NCBI GenBank assembly: GCA_947625485.1
Contig: CANQOP010000001.1
Span: 1-64,000, forward strand
From: an uncultured Clostridia bacterium
GTDB lineage: Bacteria > Bacillota > Clostridia > Oscillospirales > Acutalibacteraceae
Direction of reading: 5' to 3'
DNA length: 64,000 nt
Shown: piece by piece, positions 43,322 through 52,466 of the stretch
Position numbering within the stretch: position 1 is the stretch's first letter
Layout: each line of letters opens with the position of its first letter
Program-made: the position numbers and the translations under genes
Notes under the pieces: model-generated
What the model was told of the DNA's origin: nothing
What the model saw: the letters and a program-made list of their open reading frames with translations, nothing else
Database searches by the model: none

Positions 43322-46123
43322 ATGCATTCAAAACGTATACTTTCATTTGTTCTTGTATTATTCCTTTTTGTCTTGTCTTTAACCTTTACTTTACCCGCAG
43401 CCGCGGCTACGAAGTACGAGACATACTCAGCAAAGCTGGACCGCAGGGCATACAGCGGTAAGCTCGGTGCGGTTTATACAAAGGAGTACACCAAATTTCG
43501 TGTGTGGGCTCCTACGTCCGACGCGGTAAAGGTCGTGCTGTATAAGTCCGGCTCGTCTGACGAGTATTACAAGCAGGTCGCGATGAAATACAGCAGGTCA
43601 AAGGGCGTGTGGTATACCACAGTCAAAGGCGACCTTAAAAATGTTTATTATACCTACAGCTTTGAGCGTAATGGTAAAACATATGAAACCTATGACATTT
43701 ACGCAAAAGCGTGCGGAGTTAACGGGGAAAAAAGTATGGTAGTTGACCTTGACTCTACCGACCCCAAGGGTTGGGAGGAAGATACTCATATTACCGTTGA
43801 TTCTCCTACGAAGGCGAGAATATGGGAGGTTCAGATTTCCGACTTCTCTTCCTCCGAAACAAGCGGAGTGTCACGGGAAAACCGCGGAAAGTATCTCGCA
43901 TTTACTGAGACCGGCACAACTGTCAACAGTATTTCGGACTCGCCCTCAACCTGCGTCGATTATCTCAAGGAGCTGGGCGTAAACTATGTCCATATAAATC
44001 CGTTCTACGACTTTGGCTCGGTTGACGAGTCTGATACATCCGATAAGGACGAGAACTATAACTGGGGATATGACCCCGTAAATTATAACGTTCCCGAAGG
44101 GTCTTACAGCTCTGACGCAAGCAAAGGCGCTGTGCGTATAAAGGAATGTAAACAGATGATTATGGCGCTCCATAAAGCAGGTATCGGCGTTATTATGGAC
44201 GTTGTGTATAACCATACTCACGAATGGAAAAAGTCCGCGTTTAATCTCACAGTACCTAATTACTACTACAGAATGAACGATGACGGTTCGTATTCAAACG
44301 GTTCGGGATGCGGAAACGACACTGCTTCCGAGCATAAAATGTTCCGAAAATATATGATTGATTCCGTAACATACTGGGCGAGCGAGTATCATATCGACGG
44401 TTTTCGATTTGACCTTATGGGTCTGCATGACGTGGATACAATGAACAGTATCCGAAAATCTCTCGACAGTCTTTCAGACGGTGAAAAGCTGCTTATGTAC
44501 GGGGAACCGTGGAATCTCACAACCACCGCAGACGACGGCACAGTTCTTGCTAATACGAACAACATCGCTAAGCTCGATACCCGTATAGCGGCTTTTGACG
44601 ATATTTACCGTGACGCTGTAAAGGGCAGTACATCGGGAGCAGACCAAGGTTTTGTTCAGTCGGGAGCAAACAAAGGTAACCTCAGAGCGGGTATCGCAGG
44701 TCAGGCTAACGAGACCACAGGTCGTGCCAAGACTCCGACTCAGACAGTTACATACGCATCCTGCCACGATAATCTCACTTTGTGGGATAAGCTTGTAAAG
44801 TCTGTAAAAGGCGAAAAGGGTAAGTATGACACGCGTTACAACGACCTTGTCGCTATGAACAAGCTTGTTGGCGCTGTAACATATACATCTCAGGGCATAA
44901 GCTTTATGCTCGCAGGAGAGGAATTCTGCCGCACCAAGAACGGAGACGAGAACAGCTATAATTCAGGCAGAGAGCTGAATCAACTCGATTGGACAGCTCT
45001 TGAAACCTATGGCGATGTTGTCGATTATTATAAGGGACTTATCGAGATACGAAAGAATATTTCCGCGTTTTCCGACCCGACTCCAACGACGGCTAACGCT
45101 ATCGAATATCTTGAAGATTTGCCGGACGGTGTGATTGCTTATTCGGTAAATGACCCGATGTACGGTAAAGTTATCGTGGCTTTCAACAGCAGTGAAGAGA
45201 CCGCCGCAGTAGATATCGGCGGTACTTACGCTCAGCTTGCGAATGAAGAAACCGCCGGTATGCGTAATCTTAACACTGTAACCGGTACAGTTAAGCTTCC
45301 TGAGAAATCCGCCGCAATACTTGTTGATAAAAACTCATTCGATAAGGTTAAAAAAGATTCCGATACGGGTAAGGTTGTAGTCAGATATAAATCAAATGAC
45401 GAAATATTTAAAAGCTACGTCATAAGCGGCAAGATAGGGGACAGCTTCGAAATATCTCCGATTCATACTGTCCTTATGGACTATAATATAACTAACAGAA
45501 GCGGTGTGCTCGGAAAATTCAGCGATACGGTTCACTACTGCGATTTTGAGTGCGAGAAATACGATGGGGATTTTTCGTCGGTAGCTTTTGTCTGCGTTGA
45601 TGATAACACCGACAAGGTGATTTACGATACGGTTTATATGTCCAATCGCCTTGGACAGCCGTACGCTACTCCGAGTATTCCTTCAATAGACGGTTACTCT
45701 CTCAACCTCGAAAGATTGCCGAAAAACGGTTGCGGCATTTTTTCAAAAAAGGACAAAACCGTTAAATACAGATATACAAAGCGTTCGTCCGATGATTTTA
45801 TCTGTAAAGTGAATATAGTATATATGTCGACTGACGGAAAAGTTCTCAGTACAGATACAAAAAGCGGTGAGAGCGGCGCGGCGTATTCCACCTCTCAGAT
45901 TGAGTTCGAAGGGTATGACTTCGTCTCAGTCACAGATAACAGCAGCGGCAACTACGCCGAAACCGAGCAAAATATCCTTTATATTTATGCTCCCGTCTCA
46001 TTTATGTCTAATCTTATTACGGTAATTGTCGCCCTGGCTGTTGTTTTACTGCTGTCCGCTATGGTGTTCTTTTATTACAGAAGTCGTAAGAATAAGCTTT
46101 CCGCGAAAATTGACATCGGATAA
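43322..46123 (+). CDS. Membrane-anchored type I pullulanase (GH13_14)
   Basis: 933 residues. It hydrolyses alpha-1,6 branches in pullulan, amylopectin and limit dextrins. Signal peptide at 1-28. A CBM48-like N-terminal module (about 45-150) contains KFRVWAPTSDAVKV. The GH13 core carries the pullulanase marker YNWGYDP, region I VIMDVVYNHT, region II DGFRFDLMG (nucleophile Asp about 362), region III LLMYGEPW (acid/base Glu) and region IV YASCHDN. The C-terminal part (about 680-880) has MucBP-like beta-rich repeats, then a membrane helix (LITVIVALAVVLLLSAMVFF) and a basic tail, so the enzyme stays on the cell surface. GGAGGA serves the ATG. A dockerin-bearing paralogue follows. Confidence 0.93.
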   Translation: MHSKRILSFVLVLFLFVLSLTFTLPAAAATKYETYSAKLDRRAYSGKLGAVYTKEYTKFRVWAPTSDAVKVVLYKSGSSDEYYKQVAMKYSRSKGVWYTTVKGDLKNVYYTYSFERNGKTYETYDIYAKACGVNGEKSMVVDLDSTDPKGWEEDTHITVDSPTKARIWEVQISDFSSSETSGVSRENRGKYLAFTETGTTVNSISDSPSTCVDYLKELGVNYVHINPFYDFGSVDESDTSDKDENYNWGYDPVNYNVPEGSYSSDASKGAVRIKECKQMIMALHKAGIGVIMDVVYNHTHEWKKSAFNLTVPNYYYRMNDDGSYSNGSGCGNDTASEHKMFRKYMIDSVTYWASEYHIDGFRFDLMGLHDVDTMNSIRKSLDSLSDGEKLLMYGEPWNLTTTADDGTVLANTNNIAKLDTRIAAFDDIYRDAVKGSTSGADQGFVQSGANKGNLRAGIAGQANETTGRAKTPTQTVTYASCHDNLTLWDKLVKSVKGEKGKYDTRYNDLVAMNKLVGAVTYTSQGISFMLAGEEFCRTKNGDENSYNSGRELNQLDWTALETYGDVVDYYKGLIEIRKNISAFSDPTPTTANAIEYLEDLPDGVIAYSVNDPMYGKVIVAFNSSEETAAVDIGGTYAQLANEETAGMRNLNTVTGTVKLPEKSAAILVDKNSFDKVKKDSDTGKVVVRYKSNDEIFKSYVISGKIGDSFEISPIHTVLMDYNITNRSGVLGKFSDTVHYCDFECEKYDGDFSSVAFVCVDDNTDKVIYDTVYMSNRLGQPYATPSIPSIDGYSLNLERLPKNGCGIFSKKDKTVKYRYTKRSSDDFICKVNIVYMSTDGKVLSTDTKSGESGAAYSTSQIEFEGYDFVSVTDNSSGNYAETEQNILYIYAPVSFMSNLITVIVALAVVLLLSAMVFFYYRSRKNKLSAKIDIG

Positions 46124-46209
46124 ATTTTTATAAAATTTTTTGCGACCGGAACTTAAAGTGTAAATTCACCTGTAAAAAACAGGTTTTAATTTCAAAGGAG
46201 GAAATATAT

Positions 46210-49200
46210 ATGGCAAAGAAAATTTTGTCAACATTACTTTGTGTTGTACTTCTGGCTTCTTGTGTTGTTGTAGCTAATGCGGCTGCCTCAAAGTCCGCAA
46301 CAGGCGATACCGCTTATGCAACCGCCGCTCAGGCTCTTGACGATAAGTACGGCTATGACGGCGATGACCTCGGTGCAACATATTCTAAGGACTCCACTAC
46401 CTTCAAGGTATGGGCTCCGACTGCTATTGAGATAAAGGTTAATCTTTATGCTACGGGCAGCGACAAGGAAGAAGGCGCTGAGAATCTCGGCTCAACACCT
46501 CTTGTTTTTGACGAGAAAACAGGCGTTTGGTCTGCTACTGTCAAGGGTGATCTTAAAAACAAGTTTTACACCTACACAGTTAAGGCTAAAAATGTTACAG
46601 GGTCAAAAACAACTGAGAAAGAGACAATGGACGTTTACTCCGTTGCTACAGGCGTAAACAGCAAGCGTTCCCAAATTGTTGACCTTGACGACACGGACCC
46701 CGAGGGTTGGGATAAGGATACCCACGTAGTACCCGACAAATCTACCGATTCTTTCGTTTGGGAAGTGCACGTAAAGGACTTCTCTTACTCTCCTAACTCC
46801 GGCGTTTCCGAAAAAAACCGCGGTAAATTTACCGCTTTCACCGAGACAGGAACAACCCTTAACGGAGAGGGTAAGGTAGCGACAATGGTTGATTACCTCA
46901 AGGAAATCGGCGTTACTACTGTTCAGATTAATCCTTTCTATGACTACGGTTCTGTTGATGAGGCAGGCTCAGACTCTCAGTTTAACTGGGGCTATGACCC
47001 TGTAAACTACAATGTTCCCGAGGGCTCTTATTCAACCAATCCTTACGACGGCAATGTCCGCATTAAGGAATGTAAGCAGATGGTTCAGGCTCTCCATAAG
47101 GCGGGCATAGGCGTTGTTATGGACGTTGTTTATAACCACACCTATAACACAGAGACTTCTTTCGAGGCTTGTGTTCCTAACTATTACTACAGAATGACTG
47201 CGTCGGGCGCTTACTCTAACGGCTCAGGCTGTGGAAACGAGACTGCTTCCGAGCGCCGTATGTTCAGGAACTTTATGATTCAGTCCTGTATGTACTGGGT
47301 AAACGAGTACCATATTGACGGTTTCCGTTTTGACCTTATGGGTCTTCATGATGTTGAGACAATGAATCTTATCCGTGCTGAAATGGATAAGGTTGATCCC
47401 CGTCTTACTATCTGGGGCGAAGGCTGGACAGGCGGAAGCAGCACATTCCCGACCACAACCTGCACAGGCGCAGAGTTCCGTCAGGCTACTCAGTCAGGCG
47501 CTCCGTACCTGAACGAGCGTGTAGCGTTCTTTAATGATGGTATTCGCGACGGTCTCAAGGGCTCGGTATTCCAAAAGACAGGCGCAGGCTGGATTCAGGG
47601 TGCAAATGCAAGCTACCAGTCAATGATTTACGGTATTCTTGCAAATACAAAGAACGGCAACTGGCATTCAAAGCAGCCTTCACAGACTGTAACATACGCC
47701 TCCTGCCACGATAACCAGACTCTCTGGGACAGACTTGCCGACTCTCAGGGACTCACTGACTACTGGAGAAAGCGCCACTCAACACTGGTAGCGGAGAATA
47801 AGCTTGTAGGCGGTATCCTCAATATGTCTCAGGGTATAACATTCGTTCTCGCGGGCGAGGAAATGGGACGTTCCAAGGATAACGACGAGAACTCCTATTC
47901 GTCATCGGCTACAGAGAATATGATTGACTGGTCGCTGGCTAAGACAAATGCTGACATTGTATCCTATTACAAGGGTATGCGTCAGATTCGTACACATTTT
48001 GCACCTCTTACGGATGATACGAACAATTCCGCAAGCAACTATGTAATTTATTCAGGTTCTAAGGATCCTTCGTTTACCTATTCGGCTGTATGGACAAATT
48101 CAACAAGCGGTCAGTGGAATAAGCTTGCTGTTCTTGCAAACTCTAACAAAACTGACACAACTTTTACTCTTAACGAGTCAAGCGGCGTTAAGGAATGGGT
48201 AATTATTGCTGACGATCAGCAGGCAGGCGTTAAAAAGCTTGGCGAGGTAAAGGACGGCGTATTTACAATTCCCGCACGTTCTATGATTGTTGCAGTTGAT
48301 AAGACTTCTTTCGATTCTGTTGCTCTCAAGTCAGAGTACGGCTCCGTTAAGGTTAATGCTTACAATTCTATTACCGACGAAATGATTGATTCTTACACAA
48401 TCACAGGTAAGGTAGGAAGCAAGTATTCCGTAGCTATCCCCGATAATTTAGGCGTTGAGTACGAGCTTGCAAAGACCGACGGTGACGTTGACGGCACATA
48501 CACAGAGGCTGATAAGGAAGTTAACCTCTATTTCGATTACTATGCTCCGGATTCCGTTAAGGTTGACCTCAACGGCGACGGTAAAGTCAATATTAAGGAC
48601 GCAACACTTCTTCAGAGATACCTCATAAAGAAAGCTGCTTTAACAGCAGAACAGGAGAAGAAGGTTGACTTTAACCTTGATACAGCTATTGACGTAAACG
48701 ATGTTACAATGATGCAGAAGTATCTTTCCGATATGTCCGTAGGAAAGGGTACTGTAACAGTTAATTTCTACAAGACGGGCACACAGGATTCGATTTCCAA
48801 GTCAGTTGTTTATGAAGGTAAGGTAGGCGACAGCTACACAGCAGCTGCTGCAAACGCTCTCGGCTATAAGCTTAACGAGAGCAATCTTCCTAAGGATACA
48901 ACCGTAACCATTCCTTACGGAAACAGAGAGATTAATTTCTATTATGACCAGACCACGGCAAATGTTAAGCTTCACGTTAAGCACAGCGGTAACGAGACTT
49001 GGAAGCCTGCCATCTGGCTCTGGGGCAATAAAAACGGCGTAGATTCGGGTACAAACTACTGCAAAAAGACGACCTGGCCCGGAGACATTCTTACATTTGA
49101 CCCGCAGGGTTGGGCTACAACAAGCTTCACAGCTTCAAGCTCCGACGATTCCTATAACGTAATTATTTCACAGCCTAACGAAGCAGGCGACGCTGTTGTT

Positions 49201-49341
49201 GTTCAGTCGGCAGACTGCAAGGGCTTTGCTGAGACAGAAATGTGGATTGTTATAGACGACTCCAAGGATGGCGTACATCTATCCTTCTACAATGTAAACC
49301 CTGATTACAACAAGGACGCAGAACCAATCTATACAACTTGA
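46210..49341 (+). CDS. Dockerin-containing type I pullulanase with starch-binding module
   Basis: 1043 residues, secreted (signal peptide 1-24). It has a CBM48-like module and a GH13_14 core with the same motifs as the preceding gene (FNWGYDP, VVMDVVYNHT, DGFRFDLMG near 370, LTIWGEGW, YASCHDNQTLWD). After the core come a MucBP-like repeat (about 715-780), a dockerin (about 786-845; two Ca-binding loops DLNGDGKVNIKD and DFNLDTAIDVND), a second MucBP-like repeat (about 855-915) and a C-terminal CBM26-like starch-binding module (about 918-1035; PAIWLWGNKNG). The dockerin implies docking to a cohesin scaffold, as in the R. bromii amylosome. The strong AAAGGAGG site suggests high expression. Confidence 0.94.
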   Translation: MAKKILSTLLCVVLLASCVVVANAAASKSATGDTAYATAAQALDDKYGYDGDDLGATYSKDSTTFKVWAPTAIEIKVNLYATGSDKEEGAENLGSTPLVFDEKTGVWSATVKGDLKNKFYTYTVKAKNVTGSKTTEKETMDVYSVATGVNSKRSQIVDLDDTDPEGWDKDTHVVPDKSTDSFVWEVHVKDFSYSPNSGVSEKNRGKFTAFTETGTTLNGEGKVATMVDYLKEIGVTTVQINPFYDYGSVDEAGSDSQFNWGYDPVNYNVPEGSYSTNPYDGNVRIKECKQMVQALHKAGIGVVMDVVYNHTYNTETSFEACVPNYYYRMTASGAYSNGSGCGNETASERRMFRNFMIQSCMYWVNEYHIDGFRFDLMGLHDVETMNLIRAEMDKVDPRLTIWGEGWTGGSSTFPTTTCTGAEFRQATQSGAPYLNERVAFFNDGIRDGLKGSVFQKTGAGWIQGANASYQSMIYGILANTKNGNWHSKQPSQTVTYASCHDNQTLWDRLADSQGLTDYWRKRHSTLVAENKLVGGILNMSQGITFVLAGEEMGRSKDNDENSYSSSATENMIDWSLAKTNADIVSYYKGMRQIRTHFAPLTDDTNNSASNYVIYSGSKDPSFTYSAVWTNSTSGQWNKLAVLANSNKTDTTFTLNESSGVKEWVIIADDQQAGVKKLGEVKDGVFTIPARSMIVAVDKTSFDSVALKSEYGSVKVNAYNSITDEMIDSYTITGKVGSKYSVAIPDNLGVEYELAKTDGDVDGTYTEADKEVNLYFDYYAPDSVKVDLNGDGKVNIKDATLLQRYLIKKAALTAEQEKKVDFNLDTAIDVNDVTMMQKYLSDMSVGKGTVTVNFYKTGTQDSISKSVVYEGKVGDSYTAAAANALGYKLNESNLPKDTTVTIPYGNREINFYYDQTTANVKLHVKHSGNETWKPAIWLWGNKNGVDSGTNYCKKTTWPGDILTFDPQGWATTSFTASSSDDSYNVIISQPNEAGDAVVVQSADCKGFAETEMWIVIDDSKDGVHLSFYNVNPDYNKDAEPIYTT

Positions 49342-49356
49342 TATTTGTTAAATCTA

Positions 49357-49382
49357 AAGCCGAGAGCTTATGCTCTCGGCTT
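49357..49382 (+). terminator. Terminator after the pullulanase genes
   Basis: AAGCCGAGAGC-TTAT-GCTCTCGGCTT (49357-49382), 11-bp perfect stem. The tail CCTCTTTA is only moderately T-rich. Confidence 0.82.
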
Positions 49383-49395
49383 CCTCTTTATGTGT

Positions 49396-49441
49396 AAAAA
49401 ATCGGGCAGAGCGGCGTATGAAAGCAGCCTATCTGTCCGAT
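49396..49441 (-). terminator. Terminator of the small acidic protein gene
   Basis: On the minus strand ATCGGACAGA ... TCTGCCCGAT (49441-49432 with 49410-49401) with an inner GGCTGC/GCCGC stem, followed by six T residues. Confidence 0.75.
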
Positions 49442-49473
49442 TATTTATTTAATATATAAATTTTGTTTAAATA

Positions 49474-49851
49474 TTATTCAAATTCTCCGTAGAAGTCGAA
49501 ATCCTCAAAGCAGTCGGTAAGCAGCTCCGCCGCTTCAGCTCTGACTTCTTCCTCGTCCATATTGTGGTCAAGCTCCTGAACAAAAAGGTTAATGCTTCCG
49601 AATAAGTCCGTAAACAGGATTTCCGTAACATCTTCCTTAGTAAGCTCTGGATTACTGTCGTAAAGCACTCTGGCAGCCTGCATCGTAATGTACTGTAGTG
49701 TGCTCTCAATCGCCTCTAAATCTGCCTCCTCGCAGCAAATTCCTGCATTAATTTCGCCTTCCTCGTCGCAATGACCATACACGAAGAGCTCACCGGTTTT
49801 TAACTGCGTGTTTTCAATATCCTTTATTTTCTTTTTCATATCCGAAGCCAT
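49474..49851 (-). CDS. Hypothetical acidic cytoplasmic protein
   Basis: 125 residues that I do not recognise. It is strongly acidic with no signal peptide or membrane segment. It is predicted to be mostly helical after an N-terminal beta part (TGELFVYGHCDEEGEI). Three cysteines (two adjacent, GICCEEAD; one in LLTDCFED) do not form a clear metal site. The start has a GGGAGCG site upstream. It is transcribed alone and has its own terminator. Coding bias and the ribosome site support a real gene. No function is inferred. Confidence 0.7.
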   Translation of the reverse strand: MASDMKKKIKDIENTQLKTGELFVYGHCDEEGEINAGICCEEADLEAIESTLQYITMQAARVLYDSNPELTKEDVTEILFTDLFGSINLFVQELDHNMDEEEVRAEAAELLTDCFEDFDFYGEFE

Positions 49852-49974
49852 AATTATCGCTCCCTTTCCTAAGGTTTAGGTTGTTTTATTATTTGTATTA
49901 TACCATATCTTTCTGTTTTTGAAAAGATACATTATATTTTATTTGTGTATAATAGTAATAGCGTGTTTTTAAAA

Positions 49975-50244
49975 TTAACTGTAATTTACTATAAAATTAA
50001 AAATAAAATACAGTATTATAATAAATGCCGCGAAAGATACACCGAAAATTGTCCAGTCAAGTATTATTTTGGCTATACTTTTCTTTTTGTATTCATGCGT
50101 ACTGCTTGCGTAACTGTTTTTGAAGTTTTGCTTCCCTTCATTTACGTCAAACTCATTAGAGCATAGGGGGCAGGTGCAGGTTTTACTATTTCCGCTGTAA
50201 TCAAAAATGTATCCGCATTTTGTGCATTTAATATTATTATCCAT
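49975..50244 (-). CDS. Small zinc-ribbon membrane protein
   Basis: 89 residues. The N-terminal zinc ribbon is CTKCGYIFDYSG (two Cys) followed by CTCPLC (further Cys ligands). A polar linker leads to a C-terminal membrane helix (about 63-86, IFGVSFAAFIIILYFIFNF). I chose the ATG at 50244 because TCAGGTGGA lies just upstream. An earlier ATG at 50265 has no ribosome site. Proteins with a zinc ribbon plus one helix are common in Firmicutes and mostly uncharacterised. Confidence 0.7.
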   Translation of the reverse strand: MDNNIKCTKCGYIFDYSGNSKTCTCPLCSNEFDVNEGKQNFKNSYASSTHEYKKKSIAKIILDWTIFGVSFAAFIIILYFIFNFIVNYS

Positions 50245-50443
50245 ATATTCCACCTGATTAAACATTTATCGTTTTGTTTTGCTTATTATAGCACCTGTAT
50301 TCCTAAAATTAAACCCCTTTTTACATTTTTGAATAATTTTGAATAATACGGTAATCATTTATTCTAAAAAAATTGTTATTTTGTCCTTGTTTTGTTCATT
50401 ATAACAATTTTTTGCAAGGCTGTTCTAAATTTTTTGCATTTAC

Positions 50444-50472
50444 TTGACATTATATCAATTTGGTTATAAAAT
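50444..50472 (+). promoter_or_regulatory. pckA promoter
   Basis: TTGACA (50444-50449), 17-nt spacer, TAAAAT (50467-50472). A start near 50480 would place the structured leader at the very 5' end of the RNA. The stretch 50245-50443 is AT-rich with short TTTTGAATAA repeats and no gene that I can see. Confidence 0.7.
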
Positions 50473-50479
50473 ATGTGTT

Positions 50480-50640
50480 GTAATTATTTTACAGTGGCGG
50501 ACTATAACCACATAGAGATGTTCTCCGTTTCTGAGACGGCGCAAACATCTTTGGCTCAGAGGGGTTCAATCACCACTGAACTCGTCGTGCTGCGCACGAC
50601 CTCTGCCTGTTAAAAGCAGAGCTTTGAATCTGTCGCAAAA
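50480..50640 (+). promoter_or_regulatory. Pseudoknotted leader of pckA, candidate riboswitch
   Basis: Closing stem CAGTGG/CCACTG (50492-50497, 50573-50578) encloses a hairpin with stem AGATGTT/AACATCT (50516-50522, 50544-50550) and inner stem CCGT/ACGG (50525-50528, 50536-50539). Its loop TCTGAG (50530-50535) is exactly complementary to CTCAGA (50555-50560). Downstream are hairpins GTCGTGC/GCACGAC (50584-50600) and CTCTGC/GCAGAG (50601-50606, 50616-50621). CCTCTG (50600-50605) could alternatively pair with CAGAGG (50557-50562), which breaks the pseudoknot. This is the layout of an aptamer plus expression platform. No class I know fits. Confidence 0.55.
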
Positions 50641-50671
50641 AATGGTAATTTTTCAAGAAGGAGTAGATTTT

Positions 50672-52363
50672 ATGTCAACAAAAGCTAATTACAAAACAGA
50701 AGAAATCGGCACAGGTAAAGTCGGTTTTTCTAAGACTCGTACAATTATCGAGACAGCTTTCTATGGTAACAATGTTGTTCCCGTAAACACACTCAAAGAG
50801 GCTTATAACCTTGCTAAAAATTCTCCGGGTACTATAGTTACTGATATTCCCGTTTACAGAGGCGAGGAGTTTGGACTCGACGCTGACGCAAAGGTTCTTC
50901 TTTTTAACGACGGCGCTGTTACAGGCCGTTATGCCGCCGCACGCCGTATTAAGGGCGAGCCGGGCGTAGACGATACTAAGCTTGATAAGGTCGTTTTGGA
51001 CGCTGTATACAAGACGCGTTTCAGAAAGATGTACCACGCAACCGTATTTGTCGGTCTTGACCCTGAGTTTATGGTAAAGGCTCACCTCCTTATTCCTGAG
51101 GGTGAGGAAAACCTTATGTACTCTTGGATGCTTAACTTCCAGTATATGTCCGACGATTATGTTAAGATGTATAAGAACTCTAAGCCCGTAGGCGACGGCA
51201 AAGAGGCTGACATTTATATTCTGTCCGACCCGCAGTGGACTCCGACAGTTTCCCCTGACGTTGATTACAGTTGTCTTTCCGACCCGCTTACACTCTGCTA
51301 TTTTGATACAGACGCTAACTGCGCCGCTATACTCGGTATGAAGTACTTCGGCGAGCATAAAAAGGGCACGCTTACAATGGCTTGGGCTATTGCTAACCGT
51401 AACGGCTACGCTTCCTGCCACGGCGGACAGAAGGAGTATCTCCTTGAGGACGGCTCTACGTTCGTTGCTTCCGTATACGGACTTTCAGGTTCAGGTAAGT
51501 CCACGCTTACCCACGCTAAGCACGGCGGTAAATATGAGATAAAGGTACTCCACGACGATGCGTTTATTATCAACACCGACACCTGCGCTTCAATCGCTCT
51601 TGAGCCTACCTACTTCGATAAAACAGCCGATTATCCTGCGGGCTGCCCGGATAACAAGTATCTTCTTACATGTCAGAACTGCGGCGCTACACTGGACGAT
51701 GAGGGTAAGGTTCAGCTTGTAACCGAGGATATCCGTAACGGTAACGGCCGCGCAATCAAGTCAAAGCTCTGGTCTCCGAACCGTGTTGACAAAATTGACG
51801 CTCCCGTTAACGCTATTTTCTGGATTATGAAGGATCCAACGATTCCTCCTGTTGTAAAGCTAAAGGGCGCAGCTCTCGCTTCTGTAATGGGCGCTACTCT
51901 TGCTACAAAGACTTCCACTGCTGAGCGTGTTGCCGCGGGCACAGACCTTAACGCTCTGCGTATTGTTCCTTATGCTAATCCGTTCAGAACTTATCCTCTT
52001 GTAAACGACTATGTTAAGTTCAAAAAGCTTGTTGAAGAAAAGAATGTAGACTGCTACATTATAAACACAGGCGACTTTATGGGCAAGAAGGTTAAGCCCG
52101 CCGATACACTCGGTATACTCGAGGCTATTGTGGAGAAGAGAGCTAAGTTTAAAAAGTGGGGACCGTTCTCAGACATTGAGATTATGGATTGGGAAGGCTT
52201 CGACGTTGATATGAACGATGCGGATTACAAGGCTGCCCTCAAAGCTGCTATGGAGAACCGTGTAAACGCCATTGAAGGCTTTGCTACTAAGAAGGACGGC
52301 TACGACAAGCTTCCCGACGAGGCGCTTAACGCCGTTAAGAAGGTTGTTTCCGAGTTAGAGTAA
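50672..52363 (+). CDS. pckA: Phosphoenolpyruvate carboxykinase (ATP)
   Basis: 563 residues. It interconverts oxaloacetate and phosphoenolpyruvate plus CO2. In succinate-forming gut anaerobes it often runs in the carboxylating, ATP-yielding direction. The P-loop GLSGSGKSTLTH is at about 271-282, followed by HDDAFII with its metal-binding Asp. An unusual insertion of about 25 residues carries CQNCGATLD. I chose the ATG at 50672 after GAAGGAG. An upstream TTG at 50624 would sit in the structured leader. The leader suggests ligand control. A terminator follows. Confidence 0.95.
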   Translation: MSTKANYKTEEIGTGKVGFSKTRTIIETAFYGNNVVPVNTLKEAYNLAKNSPGTIVTDIPVYRGEEFGLDADAKVLLFNDGAVTGRYAAARRIKGEPGVDDTKLDKVVLDAVYKTRFRKMYHATVFVGLDPEFMVKAHLLIPEGEENLMYSWMLNFQYMSDDYVKMYKNSKPVGDGKEADIYILSDPQWTPTVSPDVDYSCLSDPLTLCYFDTDANCAAILGMKYFGEHKKGTLTMAWAIANRNGYASCHGGQKEYLLEDGSTFVASVYGLSGSGKSTLTHAKHGGKYEIKVLHDDAFIINTDTCASIALEPTYFDKTADYPAGCPDNKYLLTCQNCGATLDDEGKVQLVTEDIRNGNGRAIKSKLWSPNRVDKIDAPVNAIFWIMKDPTIPPVVKLKGAALASVMGATLATKTSTAERVAAGTDLNALRIVPYANPFRTYPLVNDYVKFKKLVEEKNVDCYIINTGDFMGKKVKPADTLGILEAIVEKRAKFKKWGPFSDIEIMDWEGFDVDMNDADYKAALKAAMENRVNAIEGFATKKDGYDKLPDEALNAVKKVVSELE

Positions 52364-52387
52364 TAATAATCAACATTTAATAAAATT

Positions 52388-52420
52388 AAAACGCTGGGAT
52401 TTTTATCTCAGCGTTTTTTT
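52388..52420 (+). terminator. Bidirectional terminator between pckA and the acyltransferase gene
   Basis: AAAACGCTGGGAT ... ATCTCAGCGTTTT (52388-52417) with one mismatch and a T-rich loop, followed by TTT. Confidence 0.82.
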
Positions 52421-52466
52421 ATATCAATATTGAAATTTCACACATTGTTTTGGATACCGTATTGAG

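Noticed and set aside
50480..50640. pckA leader as T-box, SAM, glycine or c-di-GMP riboswitch
   Set aside because: The hallmark sequences of these classes (T-box GGUGGNACCGCG, SAM and glycine cores, c-di-GMP motifs) are not present.
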